Shown here piece after piece: positions 55,484 through 63,995 of a DNA stretch of 64,000 nt. The stretch is from Mesorhizobium sp. M00.F.Ca.ET.216.01.1.1 (GTDB lineage Bacteria > Pseudomonadota > Alphaproteobacteria > Rhizobiales > Rhizobiaceae): NCBI RefSeq assembly GCF_004010325.2, contig NZ_SADR02000001.1, forward strand, positions 454,239 to 518,238, in the 5' to 3' direction. Position numbers and translations under genes: made by a program. Under the pieces are notes generated by a model. The model had not been told where the DNA came from, did no database searches, and saw only the letters and a program-made list of their open reading frames with translations. Position 1 is the first letter of the stretch. Each line of letters starts with the position of its first letter.

Positions 55484-55662
55484 TTAATATCAAAGGCTTA
55501 GAGCCTTCCCGAAAATCCCCCACCTTTGGTGCCACCGGCATAAAACCCGCCGAAGCGGGCCAATCAGCGCCATTCGACTAAAATCCATCTGTGTATATTA
55601 GCGATCGCTCAACTTACCGGGCGGACACTATTTTGTGCGGTGGGCAGATCGATGGTGCTACC

Positions 55663-55860
55663 ATGCAAAGCGACTTTGCCGTCGTGCGCGAGCTCTTGGA
55701 GTGCGCACAGAACCACCTATGCGGCGGGGACGAAACGAGCCAAAGCGTCCGCTGGGCACTCGAGTCCCTGATTGAAGAAATAGCCATCGCGGAATTCCGG
55801 AAGGGACCCGTGACGGTCATCCCGTTTCCGCGGGCCCGACTACCAAGGCATATTCGGTAA
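55663..55860 (+). CDS. Small hypothetical protein
   Basis: A predicted 65-aa soluble, mostly helical protein (MQSDFAVVRELLECAQNHL, then 'SLIEEIAIAEFRKGPVTVIP') with a basic end. Two Cys residues. The frame is also open from GTG 55591. No recognised domain; similar small proteins are common in rhizobia. Ribosome site is poor, so confidence is moderate. Confidence 0.45.
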   Translation: MQSDFAVVRELLECAQNHLCGGDETSQSVRWALESLIEEIAIAEFRKGPVTVIPFPRARLPRHIR

Positions 55861-56005
55861 AGCGCTCTACCCGCCTTTGTTGCTGGTGGCCTGTTGCCAT
55901 GCGTCTCCCGAACGAATCATCGACAACAACGAAATGTAACAGAACGGCTTGCGCTAGGCGCCAACTGGCAGGATGCTAGACGAGGGAAACGGGAGGCGAA
56001 CCGGC

Positions 56006-56551
56006 ATGCCGGCACCGATCTACGGCTGCTGGAAACATCTGAAGTCGCGGGCTTGCTTCGCCTTTCTTGCCCTGATTGCTGTCTTTATGATGCCGGTCGA
56101 GGCAAGCAAGCGGATTTCTCATCTACTTGACCGCTCCAATATGGCGATAGCCTATTCAGGCGAATCAGACCTTGTAACCGCTTACACGACGGGGATGGCG
56201 CGCATGCGTTTGAATCTCGCAGGGCGTGCCGGCGAAACCAAGCTTGCGGTCCCTCTCGAGCCAAGGCTGTTGCGGCCGGAATTCCGGGCGCGGACATGGC
56301 GCGCAGCGGACGGCAGTCTGTTGCAGGGCTTCGCAGGTACTGGCGGCTTCCGGCTGACGATCGGAAATTGCCTTGCCGCCTTCTGCGCGGCCAGTGAATG
56401 CGCCGATGCCGGCTGGCCGGTTTACAGCTGTAGCGACGGCCGTAAGCGCAAGGTATCGGTGACGGACTTTGCGACGGCAATCTTCGACGGCGTTTCCTAC
56501 CGGCGATTAAGCGCCCCTTCAAAAGCACCACCGATCGCTGTTCGCCCCTGA
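56006..56551 (+). CDS. Hypothetical secreted protein
   Basis: A 181-aa product with a basic N-terminus and a hydrophobic segment (about 17-31, FAFLALIAVFMMPVEA) that looks like a signal peptide. The mature part holds four closely spaced cysteines (GNCLAAFCAASECADAGWPVYSC), suggesting disulfides. The ATG at 56006 is preceded by gggagg at good distance, better supported than 55973. No known family recognised. It converges with the YbaK gene, 4 bases apart. Confidence 0.6.
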   Translation: MPAPIYGCWKHLKSRACFAFLALIAVFMMPVEASKRISHLLDRSNMAIAYSGESDLVTAYTTGMARMRLNLAGRAGETKLAVPLEPRLLRPEFRARTWRAADGSLLQGFAGTGGFRLTIGNCLAAFCAASECADAGWPVYSCSDGRKRKVSVTDFATAIFDGVSYRRLSAPSKAPPIAVRP

Positions 56552-56555
56552 TCAA

Positions 56556-57017
56556 CTATTCCCGGCAGACGTCGACCCACTCGGCATCGACGATTTCGGC
56601 CATGCGTTCAGGGCTCAGTCGCACGGCGGCGTTCGTTGCGCCTGCCGCGGGCACGACTTCTTCAAAGGCGCGCAGCGACACGTCGCAATAGACCGGGAGC
56701 GGTGCAGGCAGGCCGAACGGGCATACCCCTCCGACCGGATGGCCTGTGGCAGAGAGCACCTGTTCGGCGTCCAGCATTCGCGCCTTGCCACCAAACCGAT
56801 CCTTGAATTTGCGATTGTCCAGCCTGGAGGTTCCGCCGGCCACGATCAGCATCGTCTGATCGTCGACGCGCAAGCAGATCGTCTTCGCGATCTGCGCCGG
56901 CTCCACGCCATGTGCCTCGGCCGCCAGAGCCACTGTCGCCGAACTGGCCTCGGTCACCACGACGTCGATGTCGGGCGCATGAGTGGCGAAGAAGGCACGA
57001 ACGGATTCAAGGCTCAT
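56556..57017 (-). CDS. YbaK/ProX-type aminoacyl-tRNA deacylase
   Basis: A 153-aa editing-domain protein that hydrolyses mischarged tRNA (for example Cys- or Ala-tRNA-Pro). Fold markers are 'SSATVALAAEAHGVEPAQIA', KTICLRVDDQTMLIVAGG with the key Lys, and 'TGHPVGGVCPFGLPAPLPVY' with the GGxxPxG loop. ATG 57017 (MSLESVRAFF) is chosen; an upstream extension to 57098 would cross the terminator hairpin. A tRNA-Pro gene lies 1 kb away, probably by chance. Confidence 0.9.
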   Translation of the reverse strand: MSLESVRAFFATHAPDIDVVVTEASSATVALAAEAHGVEPAQIAKTICLRVDDQTMLIVAGGTSRLDNRKFKDRFGGKARMLDAEQVLSATGHPVGGVCPFGLPAPLPVYCDVSLRAFEEVVPAAGATNAAVRLSPERMAEIVDAEWVDVCRE

Positions 57018-57087
57018 CTCGGGCGTCTCCCTGTCCCCGGCCCTTCTGGGGCGACCGGCAAATCCGCCATGCGGCTTACATACAAGG

Positions 57088-57117
57088 AAGCCCGTCACGG
57101 CAAAACGTGACGGGCTT
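57088..57117 (-). terminator. Hairpin downstream of the XRE regulator gene
   Basis: Perfect 12-bp stem aagcccgtcacg / cgtgacgggctt with loop gcaaaa, located between the XRE gene stop and the YbaK start on the same strand. Weak T content after it on the minus strand. Confidence 0.7.
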
Positions 57118-57142
57118 GCTGAACAGACGCCTTGCGTCGCTG

Positions 57143-57421
57143 CTATGAAACAGATCGACCGGGCGGTGTTGGCACGGCTGCATCGATCAGTGCGTCCTCC
57201 GGAAGTCGAAGCGCAGAGGCAATACGCCGAAGCTTCGACGGGTCAGCATCCTTGCCGTTCTCAATATCCGCAATCTCATTGATCGCCAGGCCGCACGTCA
57301 GAGAAAGCTCTTCCATGCTGTATCCACGGGTTTCCCGGAAGGCTCTGAGCGTACTGTGGTCAGGCGTAATATGGGTCGCCACCGGTTCGGAGAAGGGTTC
57401 GCGTTTTGCTATTTGGGGCAT
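57143..57421 (-). CDS. Small XRE-family helix-turn-helix protein
   Basis: A 92-aa DNA-binding protein with one Cro/C1-type HTH (about 26-80): 'LRAFRETRGYSMEELSLTCG' then LAINEIADIENGKDADPSKL. ATG 57421 has ggag at 6 bases; a TTG two codons upstream is in frame. It has its own terminator and no adjacent toxin or phage gene. Could be a solitary regulator. Confidence 0.82.
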   Translation of the reverse strand: MPQIAKREPFSEPVATHITPDHSTLRAFRETRGYSMEELSLTCGLAINEIADIENGKDADPSKLRRIASALRLPEDALIDAAVPTPPGRSVS

Positions 57422-57572
57422 TGGCAACTCCGTGAGCTGAAAGAGTTTGATTTCAAATCATGCGTTGCCTGAGACGAGCGAGAGAATGCCCGCTCGCCAA
57501 CGATTTGCCAAGCGCCAAAAAAAACGTCACGGCATCGTGAACCAGCACCGGAAGGAACGCCACTCGCCGACG

Positions 57573-57618
57573 AAAAGACCGGCTCGGGTTTTCGCCAGAG
57601 CCGGTCTTTTCTCTTTTT
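57573..57618 (+). terminator. Strong rho-independent terminator, orphan
   Basis: 12-bp stem aaaagaccggct / agccggtctttt with a 14-base loop, followed by ctcttttttg. It reads on the plus strand, yet the nearest plus-strand gene upstream ends at 56551 and a minus-strand gene lies between. Confidence 0.8.
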
Positions 57619-57710
57619 TGTTTTTGCCGCTCCAAGTCCCTCAATCCTGCTACGTGATTTTTGGGACCCAGGCATGAACCCTTCCCCTGCTGGCGCCACT
57701 CACCGGCCAT

Positions 57711-57770
57711 GGACGCCAAGGAGGCGCTCCCCAACTAGACGGACGCCGGCAAGGCGATCCCCAACAGGAG
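57711..57770 (+). repeat. Two-copy 30-bp imperfect direct repeat
   Basis: Copies at 57711-57740 and 57741-57770 match at 22 of 30 positions; shared blocks are ggacgcc, aggcg and tccccaac. The second copy contains the ribosome site (aggagg) of the following gene. Confidence 0.55.
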
Positions 57771-57781
57771 GAAATGCTCAA

Positions 57782-58054
57782 ATGACCAATATCTCGAACC
57801 TCAAGCGTCTCTCGCTCGCCGCTGCCGTCGCCCTTTCGGCGATCGGCTCGGTTTCCGTGCCGGCTTTCGCCAACGGCACGCATCCGACCGCCGACGGCGG
57901 CGCGGTGTGCAAGGGTTCCGGCCACTGTCTGGTGCTGCAGATCGAGTGCAAAGGCACCTATACCGACGCCACCGACAAGAACGGCACCGTCTACGGCAAG
58001 TGCAGCCAGACCGCTCAGGTCGACCCGAAGGGCAGGATCAAGCTCGCCAACTGA
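57782..58054 (+). CDS. Small secreted cysteine-containing protein, unknown
   Basis: A 90-aa precursor with a clear Sec signal (MTNISNLKRLSLAAAVALSA, cleavage after PAFA near residue 30) and a 60-aa mature part with four Cys (VCKGSGHCLVLQIECKG and YGKCSQ). An excellent ribosome site, aggagga, precedes ATG 57782. No known family recognised; periplasmic or extracellular location is likely. Confidence 0.75.
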   Translation: MTNISNLKRLSLAAAVALSAIGSVSVPAFANGTHPTADGGAVCKGSGHCLVLQIECKGTYTDATDKNGTVYGKCSQTAQVDPKGRIKLAN

Positions 58055-58129
58055 TTGCAAAGCCGGCAACGGCGGCTGTCGCTCGACGGCCGCCGGTTCG
58101 ACTTGCTTCGAATTCGTGTGTGGGAGCCG

Positions 58130-58432
58130 CTATCGCCGGTTGAGCAACAGGCTGGCGAGAAGTCCGAGAACGACCAGCCCCATGGCAGCGGACGTCGCAG
58201 GATGATTACGGGCGGTCCTCTCGATCGCCCTGCCCCGCTGTCTGATCGCCGGCAGCGCATCGCCGAGGCGTTCGGCAATCTCTGAATAATAGTCCGATAC
58301 GACGTCGCGACCATCTTCGAAATAGACGCTGCCGCGGCTGGCCACGGCCTTCTTGAGGGCGTCCAGTTCCCTCGACAGGGCTGCGACTTGGCTGTGAAGG
58401 TCGACGTCGGAGGGGGTCGAAAACGATGCCAT
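58130..58432 (-). CDS. Small membrane-anchored protein (YqjD/ElaB/DUF883-like)
   Basis: A 100-aa protein with an N-terminal coiled-coil-prone region ('DLHSQVAALSRELDALKKAV'), a helical middle ('ERLGDALPAIRQRGRAIERT') and a C-terminal hydrophobic anchor (about 80-97, ending LLLNRR). This is the architecture of the ElaB/YqjD family of stress-induced, membrane-bound ribosome-associated proteins. ATG 58432 has aaggaac at good distance; 58447 is an alternative. Confidence 0.75.
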   Translation of the reverse strand: MASFSTPSDVDLHSQVAALSRELDALKKAVASRGSVYFEDGRDVVSDYYSEIAERLGDALPAIRQRGRAIERTARNHPATSAAMGLVVLGLLASLLLNRR

Positions 58433-58530
58433 GACAAGTTCCTTCATCTGCTGAAGGAATCGTAACGCATCACCGGAAGACGAGTTCCGGCACTACCCCG
58501 AAGCCGCCCGAGGCAGCCTCGATCCGCGGG

Positions 58531-59073
58531 TCAGCGCACCTGATCGAGCAGGCGCTTGCATTCCAGCAGGTCGAACAGCGCCTCCTGCAGCAAGGCGCGG
58601 TTGTCGCGCGAAAGCTTGGAGGTGTCCGGCTGAACCGGGCCTTCCTCGTCGCCCTTGCCCAGGCCGAAGAAACGGCGGCTCGGCTTGACCTTGGGCTGGC
58701 CGACCAGCATCTCGTCGTCGGCACCGCGCGGCTGCGCGGCTTGCGTCAGCGGAACTGCATCGGCCTGCCGGCGTTGCGAGATCGCCTCGACGGCCGCCAT
58801 GTCGCCACTGCCGATGGCGACCAGGAAATGGTTGCCGTTCTCGCGCAGCAGCTTCTGCACGCCCTTGATCGTATAGCCCTGGTCGTAGAGCATATGGCGG
58901 ATGCCTTTGATCAGTTCGACATCCTGCGGCCGGTAGTAGCGGCGGCCGCCGCCGCGCTTCATCGGCTTGATCTGGTTGAAGCGCGTTTCCCAGAAGCGCA
59001 GCACATGCTGCGGCAAGTCGAGATCTTCTGCGACCTCGCTGATGGTGCGGAAAGCATCGGGGCTCTTGTCCAT
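58531..59073 (-). CDS. MerR family transcriptional regulator
   Basis: A 180-aa regulator with an N-terminal MerR HTH (about 8-75): '[20 protein letters not shown]', [20 protein letters not shown], then '[20 protein letters not shown]'. The C-terminal part is long, Gln/Arg-rich and lacks metal-binding cysteines, as in the group that follows ihfA in alphaproteobacteria. ATG 59073 is chosen over 59136. Confidence 0.92.
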   Translation of the reverse strand: MDKSPDAFRTISEVAEDLDLPQHVLRFWETRFNQIKPMKRGGGRRYYRPQDVELIKGIRHMLYDQGYTIKGVQKLLRENGNHFLVAIGSGDMAAVEAISQRRQADAVPLTQAAQPRGADDEMLVGQPKVKPSRRFFGLGKGDEEGPVQPDTSKLSRDNRALLQEALFDLLECKRLLDQVR

Positions 59074-59093
59074 GGGCGAAATCCTCACGCTAG

Positions 59094-59139
59094 AGCATGA
59101 TCCCGAAAAGTAGGAACCGGTTTCGGACAAGATCATGCT
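59094..59139. repeat. Short palindromic repeat between ihfA and merR
   Basis: Inverted ends agcatgatc / gatcatgct enclose an inner pair ccgaaa / tttcgg. It matches the second half of the longer repeat at 45209-45305, suggesting a modular repeat family. Confidence 0.65.
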
Positions 59140-59228
59140 TACAACGAAGCAGAATGGATCGTGCGCAATACCGATTCAGCCACTCTGCCGAATCGGACCT
59201 TATTTCAGCGGTTTATGAAACGATATTC

Positions 59229-59268
59229 AAGCCCGGCGTCAGACAGACGGCCGTTTTCAACCGGGCTT
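59229..59268 (-). terminator. Hairpin downstream of ihfA
   Basis: 8-bp stem aagcccgg / ccgggctt enclosing an inner palindrome around acggccgt, 13 bases after the ihfA stop. No strong T run on the minus strand; a likely but weak terminator. Confidence 0.45.
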
Positions 59269-59281
59269 TGCAGCACGGGCG

Positions 59282-59605
59282 CTACTTGCCGCCCTTGGCC
59301 TTGCTGTTCTGATGAGCCCGCAGGATGCGGTTCTTCAGCACGTTCGATGATTTGAAGGTCATCACCCGGCGCGGCAGGATCGGCACTTCTTCGCCGGTCT
59401 TGGGGTTGCGCCCGATGCGCTCGTTCTTGGAGCGGACGTGGAACGTCGCAAAGGACGACAGCTTCACCGTCTCGCCGCGAACGATGGCTTCGCAAATCTC
59501 GTCCAGAACCGCTTCGACAAGTTCGGCCGATTCAGTACGCGACAATCCGACCTTGCGGTAAACGGCTTCAGCAAGGTCGGCGCGCGTAAGTGTCTTTCCC
59601 CCCAT
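59282..59605 (-). CDS. ihfA: Integration host factor subunit alpha
   Basis: DNA-bending protein, 107 aa. '[20 protein letters not shown]' opens the HU/IHF fold, the beta-arm reads '[20 protein letters not shown]' with the Pro that intercalates into DNA, and the C-terminal helix ends '[11 protein letters not shown]'. The preserved order fabH-ihfA-merR is typical of alphaproteobacteria. Confidence 0.97.
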   Translation of the reverse strand: MGGKTLTRADLAEAVYRKVGLSRTESAELVEAVLDEICEAIVRGETVKLSSFATFHVRSKNERIGRNPKTGEEVPILPRRVMTFKSSNVLKNRILRAHQNSKAKGGK

Positions 59606-59708
59606 GCGACCGTCCCATCAGCTCAAAAACATAAATCGATACAAGCAACGGCAGAGCCTAAGTAATTGATCCGTCAAGGTCAAGGGACCGAACCCGTTAG
59701 TTCGGCAC

Positions 59709-60680
59709 TTACCAACGGACCAAAACCGCGCCCCAGGTGAAGCCCCCGCCCATTGCCTCAAGCAGCACCAGGTCGCCCTTCTTGATGCGGCCATCGGCGA
59801 CGGCCACCGAGAGAGCCAGCGGCACGGAAGCAGCCGACGTGTTACCGTGCAAATCGACGGTAACCACCACCTTCTGCTCCGCTATCCCGAGCTTTTTGGC
59901 GGAAGCGTCAATAATCCGTTTGTTGGCCTGATGCGGCACGAACCAGTCGAGATCGGCAGCGGTTATGCCGGCTTGCGAGAATGTCGCCTCGATGACGTCG
60001 GTGATCATACCGACCGCGTGCTTGAACACTTCGCGACCCTCCATCCTGAGATGGCCGACCGTGCCGGTGGTTGAAGGCCCGCCGTCGACAAAAAGCTTGT
60101 CCTTGTGGGTGCCGTCCGAGCGCAGGCTGGCCGCAAGCACGCCACGGTCGGTGATGCTCCCAGCCCCCTCGCCCGCCTCCAGAACCAGCGCGCCGGCGCC
60201 GTCGCCGAACAACACGCAGGTCGAGCGGTCATTCCAGTCGAGGATGCGCGAGAAGGTTTCCGAGCCGATTACCAGCACCCGCCTCGCCAGACCGCCTCTG
60301 ATATAGAGGTCGGCGGTCGCCACCGCATAGACGAAGCCCGAGCACACCGCCTGCATGTCGAAGGCGAAACCGTGATGCATGCCGAGCCGGTTCTGGATCT
60401 CGACGGCTGTCGCCGGGAAGGTGTTGTTGGGTGTCGAGGTCGCCAGCACGATCAGGTCGATGTCGGCCGCAGTCAGTCCGGCGCTTTCGAGGGCCGCGCG
60501 CGCCGCCGCCTCGCCCAGCGAAGCCGTCGTTTCGTCATCGGCCGCGACATGGCGCTGGCGAATGCCGGTGCGCTGGACGATCCACTCGTCGGAGGTCTCG
60601 ACCATGCCTTCGAAATCGGCATTCTTCATGATGCGGCGGGGCAGCGCGGCGCCCGAGCCGCGCACGACTGATCTGATCAA
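59709..60680 (-). CDS. fabH: 3-oxoacyl-ACP synthase III (FabH)
   Basis: Condenses acetyl-CoA with malonyl-ACP to start fatty acid synthesis, 323 aa. Catalytic triad Cys113 (DMQAVCSGF), His250 (FVPHQANKR) and Asn280 (LHGNTSAAS). The family start [14 protein letters not shown] requires a TTG initiation codon at 60680, with ggaaagag upstream. Ten bases after plsX, so coupled. Confidence 0.97.
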   Translation of the reverse strand: MIRSVVRGSGAALPRRIMKNADFEGMVETSDEWIVQRTGIRQRHVAADDETTASLGEAAARAALESAGLTAADIDLIVLATSTPNNTFPATAVEIQNRLGMHHGFAFDMQAVCSGFVYAVATADLYIRGGLARRVLVIGSETFSRILDWNDRSTCVLFGDGAGALVLEAGEGAGSITDRGVLAASLRSDGTHKDKLFVDGGPSTTGTVGHLRMEGREVFKHAVGMITDVIEATFSQAGITAADLDWFVPHQANKRIIDASAKKLGIAEQKVVVTVDLHGNTSAASVPLALSVAVADGRIKKGDLVLLEAMGGGFTWGAVLVRW

Positions 60681-60689
60681 TGCTCTTTC

Positions 60690-61760
60690 CTATTCCTTCG
60701 CGTCGATAGCGACGTCGGATTTCCTGTTTGCCTGGGCATGCGGATTGCGCGCATGGAACAGATCGAGATCGGCCTCGATGCGGTCAAGCAGATTGTTGCG
60801 CACCATGTCGTAGCCAAGTTCGATCGCCGCCGCGAAGCCGTCCGAATCAGCGCCGCCATGGCTCTTCACCACGATGCCGTTCAGGCCAAGGAAGACGCCG
60901 CCATTGGAGCGGCCGACATCCATCTTTTCGCGCAGGCGGTCAAAGGCGCCCCTGGCGAAGACATAGCCGATCTTGGCCATCAGCGTTCGGCTCATCGCAG
61001 CGCGCAGATAGCCGGCGATCTGCCTGGCCGTGCCTTCCGCCGTCTTCAGGGCGATGTTGCCGGCAAATCCCTCGGTGACGACCACGTCGACCGTGCCCTT
61101 GCCGATGTCGTCGCCCTCGACGAAGCCACGATAGTTCATTGAGGCCATATTGGCCTCGCGCAGCATGCGCCCGGCCTCCTTGACCTCTTCTTGCCCCTTG
61201 ATCTCCTCGACGCCGACATTGAGCAGGCCGACGCTCGGCCGGTCGATGCCGAAAACCGAACGTGCCATGCCGGTGCCCAGAATGGCGAAATCGATGAGCT
61301 GATGCGCGTCCGCGCCGATGGTGGCGCCGACGTCCAGCACCACGCTTTCGCCGCGCGAGGTGGGCCACAAAGCCGCGATCGCCGGGCGGTCGATGGTTGC
61401 CATGGTGCGCAGGCAGAACTTCGACATTGCCATCAGCGCGCCGGTGTTGCCGGCCGAGATGCAGGCCTGTGCCGCACCTGATTTGACCGCCTCGACCGCC
61501 TTCCACATCGACGATTTCCAGCGGCCGTGGCGCAGTGCCTGGCTCGGCTTGTCGTCCATCCGCACCGCGACTTCGCAATGGACGAATTCACTCGCCTCAA
61601 GCAGTTTGGGGAATTTGGCGAGTTCGGGACGCACCAGCTCCTCGCGTCCGTAGATCACGAAACGGATGTCGGGACGACGGATAGCGACCGTCATGAGCGC
61701 CGGGATGACCACGCTTGGCCCGTGATCGCCGCCCATGGCATCGATGGAAATCCTGATCAC
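60690..61760 (-). CDS. plsX: Phosphate acyltransferase PlsX
   Basis: Makes acyl-phosphate from acyl-ACP for phospholipid synthesis, 356 aa. '[20 protein letters not shown]' is the diagnostic N-terminus, followed by '[20 protein letters not shown]' and '[20 protein letters not shown]'. The start is GTG 61760. Sits between the DUF177 gene and fabH in the usual lipid-synthesis cluster. Confidence 0.97.
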   Translation of the reverse strand: MIRISIDAMGGDHGPSVVIPALMTVAIRRPDIRFVIYGREELVRPELAKFPKLLEASEFVHCEVAVRMDDKPSQALRHGRWKSSMWKAVEAVKSGAAQACISAGNTGALMAMSKFCLRTMATIDRPAIAALWPTSRGESVVLDVGATIGADAHQLIDFAILGTGMARSVFGIDRPSVGLLNVGVEEIKGQEEVKEAGRMLREANMASMNYRGFVEGDDIGKGTVDVVVTEGFAGNIALKTAEGTARQIAGYLRAAMSRTLMAKIGYVFARGAFDRLREKMDVGRSNGGVFLGLNGIVVKSHGGADSDGFAAAIELGYDMVRNNLLDRIEADLDLFHARNPHAQANRKSDVAIDAKE

Positions 61761-61890
61761 GCGGTGTCTATCTCACGGTTTGCTTGGCCAGCGCCCCTGG
61801 GGGCGAAGGTAAGGGGGGCTCGCGAAGGTTCGGCGAAAATACCGGTTTTGGGCTGCCGCACAACCGACTTTTCCAAGATTGGAGTGGCTT

Positions 61891-62439
61891 TCAGGATTTT
61901 CCCAGCAGGGAACGCAGCTTTTGCTGGAATTCATTCTCCACGGGCTCGGCATCGCCGGCGGCCTCCAGCGAGGCACCTTGCTTGCGCGGATAAGGGTCGA
62001 TCGCCAGCCCGAAGAACTGTTCGGCAAGCGCCCCGACATCGATCGTGTCACCGGAAAATGTTTCCGGGCTGTCCGGCCCCTCGGCATCGAGCAGGATCTC
62101 GCCGCCGCCCTCGAAGCCCTGCCGCCCGAGGTTGGACTCTTCCTGCAGGAACAGTGCATCGATCGCCTCGTCGATATGCGCCTCGACCGGATCGAGGGTG
62201 ACGATGCAGGCCTGCGTGATGTCGGCCTCGACACGGCCGCTGACCTTGACGCCGTGGCGCTTCCATGGCGCCACCAGCAGTTCGGCACGGTAGCGTTCAA
62301 CCGAAAGCAATTCATGCTCCTCGGCCAGCGCGACGCGCTGCCGGGCATCGGCCTCGATCACTAGCGGCAGCCCCTTTTGCGGCAGCCGGGCGACATTGGT
62401 CACGAAGGACACAGGGCTCTGGGGATCCGCACGCCTCAT
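61891..62439 (-). CDS. DUF177 (YceD-like) protein
   Basis: A 182-aa protein of the YceD/DUF177 family, linked in other bacteria and plants to 23S rRNA accumulation. Family features: 'EADITQACIVTLDPVEAHID' and DAEGPDSPETFSGDTIDVG followed by 'LAEQFFGLAIDPYPRK'. The usual neighbour rpmF is absent here, as in other rhizobia. ATG 62439 has ggagga upstream. It follows the bc1 chaperone gene by 11 bp. Confidence 0.9.
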   Translation of the reverse strand: MRRADPQSPVSFVTNVARLPQKGLPLVIEADARQRVALAEEHELLSVERYRAELLVAPWKRHGVKVSGRVEADITQACIVTLDPVEAHIDEAIDALFLQEESNLGRQGFEGGGEILLDAEGPDSPETFSGDTIDVGALAEQFFGLAIDPYPRKQGASLEAAGDAEPVENEFQQKLRSLLGKS

Positions 62440-62450
62440 CTTCTCCTCCT

Positions 62451-62993
62451 TCACGCCGCCTTGGCCACCGGAAACGCCACTGTGCCGGAAACGATCGAAT
62501 CGGTCGGCTGTTCCGTCAATTTGCTGACGGCATCGACGACATAGGAGGCCAGTTGCGGTGCTTGCGGCCAGTTGCCGGCATCGGGCCTGACATTGCGGGC
62601 AAGCGCGGCAGCGAGCGCATCGCGGTCGTCGCGTTGCAGGGCGTCGTCATAGGCTGCGGTGCGGCCGTAGAACATCTTCGCCAGCTTCCTCATGCGCTTC
62701 GGCACACCGACATCGCCGATACCCAATTCGCGCAGCGAATGTTCGACATCCATGAAGAACTCGTCGATCAGCACCTGCGCAACCTCGCCCGCAACGCCGC
62801 CCTGCCCGCGCAGCCGGTGCTGAAACAGGAACATGTGCAGCGACAGTATCTCGAAACGGCCGAGCGGCGTATCCGGTACATTCCACTCGGAATAAAACAC
62901 GGTTTGCCGCGCCGCTGCCACGATTTGTGCGTAAAGCGCCTCGGTGATGGCGCGGTTGGCGTGACGTTCGCGGCCAAAAAGGCGCTGAAACAT
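62451..62993 (-). CDS. Ubiquinol-cytochrome c chaperone family protein (CBP3)
   Basis: A 180-aa homologue of mitochondrial CBP3, which helps assemble cytochrome b of complex III. Characteristic segments are 'TEALYAQIVAAARQTVFYSE', 'GRFEILSLHMFLFQHRL' and 'VLIDEFFMDVEHSLRELGIG'. ATG 62993 is chosen over 63050. First of a minus-strand unit leading into DUF177; it diverges from bamE. Confidence 0.93.
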   Translation of the reverse strand: MFQRLFGRERHANRAITEALYAQIVAAARQTVFYSEWNVPDTPLGRFEILSLHMFLFQHRLRGQGGVAGEVAQVLIDEFFMDVEHSLRELGIGDVGVPKRMRKLAKMFYGRTAAYDDALQRDDRDALAAALARNVRPDAGNWPQAPQLASYVVDAVSKLTEQPTDSIVSGTVAFPVAKAA

Positions 62994-63107
62994 TGAGGGT
63001 GGTCTCCCGGGGACCGTTTGTTGAATTGGCCTTGTTGCATCGGCAAGCAAGCTGGTTTACCGGTTTTGCGGCCCAGCGCAAGTTGCGGCAGTTTGAAGGA
63101 GTTGTTG

Positions 63108-63638
63108 TTGCGCGCGCTGAAATTCAAGTCGACTTTTCTGCCCAGGTCCGCCGGCGTGATTTCGCTGCTGGTGGCGGCTTCTGCGCTTTCCGCCTGCAAT
63201 TCGTCCAAGATGATCGGCGATCTCAATCCGAGCGAGACGCTGACGCAGGGCTATGTCATCGACCAGCAGGCAATCGACCTGGTGCCGGTCGGCTCGAGCC
63301 GCGAACAGGTGCTTCTGGCGCTCGGTACCCCGTCGACGACGGCGACCTTCGACAACGAGGCCTTTTATTACATTTCGCAAACCCGCAAGCGTTACGTCGC
63401 TTTCGACAAGCCGAGGCTGGTCGACCAGCACGTGCTGGCGGTCTATTTCGGCGACGACGGGCGCGTCAGCCAGATCGCCAATTACGGCCTGAAGGACGGC
63501 AAGGTGTTCGACTTCATCTCGCGCACCACGCCGACCGGCGGCAAGGACCAGAACTTCCTTAGCCAGATCATCAACGGCGCCAGCAAGCTGGCACCCGGCA
63601 TTCCCGGTGGCGGAGGCAGTTCGCTGGGCGGCACCTGA
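63108..63638 (+). CDS. bamE: Outer membrane protein assembly factor BamE
   Basis: Lipoprotein of the BAM complex, 176 aa. Lipobox LSAC near residue 28-31 after a basic start; the SmpA/OmlA domain holds 'LVPVGSSREQVLLALGTPST' and 'RLVDQHVLAVYFGDDGRVSQ'. A Gly/Ser-rich tail ends it. No ATG is well placed; TTG 63108, with gaagga 7 bases upstream, gives MRALKFKSTF and is preferred. Confidence 0.92.
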   Translation: MRALKFKSTFLPRSAGVISLLVAASALSACNSSKMIGDLNPSETLTQGYVIDQQAIDLVPVGSSREQVLLALGTPSTTATFDNEAFYYISQTRKRYVAFDKPRLVDQHVLAVYFGDDGRVSQIANYGLKDGKVFDFISRTTPTGGKDQNFLSQIINGASKLAPGIPGGGGSSLGGT

Positions 63639-63704
63639 TCCATCCCGACAGAATCGGCCTCTCTTCCTTTTGCTTCCTTGGAAGCAGCACCATCTCAGGC
63701 GACC

Positions 63705-63736
63705 AAAAACCCGCGGGAGCGATCCGGCGGGTTTTT
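63705..63736. terminator. Terminator downstream of bamE
   Basis: 10-bp stem aaaaacccgc / gcgggttttt, loop of 12 bases, then gttttc. The A and T tracts make it usable from both strands, fitting the convergent gene at 63789. Confidence 0.85.
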
Positions 63737-63788
63737 GTTTTCAGAACGGCACCACGCCGCTGCCGTCCGCCTCGGAGCTCCGACGGCA

Positions 63789-63995
63789 TCACTCGACCGC
63801 AACCGCGGCCGCCGCGGCGACCAACAGCAGCGTCACCAGCCCGACCACCGGCATGACACGGGCGAACGTCCTGTCGCGCATCAGATGCATGGCCGTGTAC
63901 TGGCTGGCGGTGAGGTCATCGATGCGGTGATCGTGGATCGCGCCCGCAACATAGATGCCGGCAAGCAATCCGGTCAGCGCCAGCGATGCCGTCAT
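63789..63995 (-). CDS. Small membrane protein, possibly a DUF1772-type fragment, near window edge
   Basis: A 68-aa product with a hydrophobic N-terminal helix ('MTASLALTGLLAGIYVAGAI') and a second one (about 49-66), joined by a soluble loop HDHRIDDLTASQYTAMHLMRD. The loop resembles the first half of DUF1772 membrane proteins, which are about twice as long, so this may be truncated, or a short variant. The window ends 5 bases upstream, so a more upstream start cannot be excluded. Confidence 0.5.
   Translation of the reverse strand: MTASLALTGLLAGIYVAGAIHDHRIDDLTASQYTAMHLMRDRTFARVMPVVGLVTLLLVAAAAAVAVE

Larger units (their letters stand above)
57422..57781. other. 360-bp intergenic region with orphan terminator and 30-bp direct repeat
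   Basis: Holds the upstream region of the XRE gene, a strong plus-strand terminator at 57573-57618 with no identified gene before it, and a 30-bp direct repeat at 57711-57770 just before the secreted-protein gene. ORFs here lack ribosome sites or recognisable content. A small RNA ending at the terminator is possible. Confidence 0.5.

Noticed and set aside
55973..56005. ATG 55973 as start of the secreted protein
   Set aside because: A much better ribosome site precedes ATG 56006, and the shorter form begins closer to the signal peptide.
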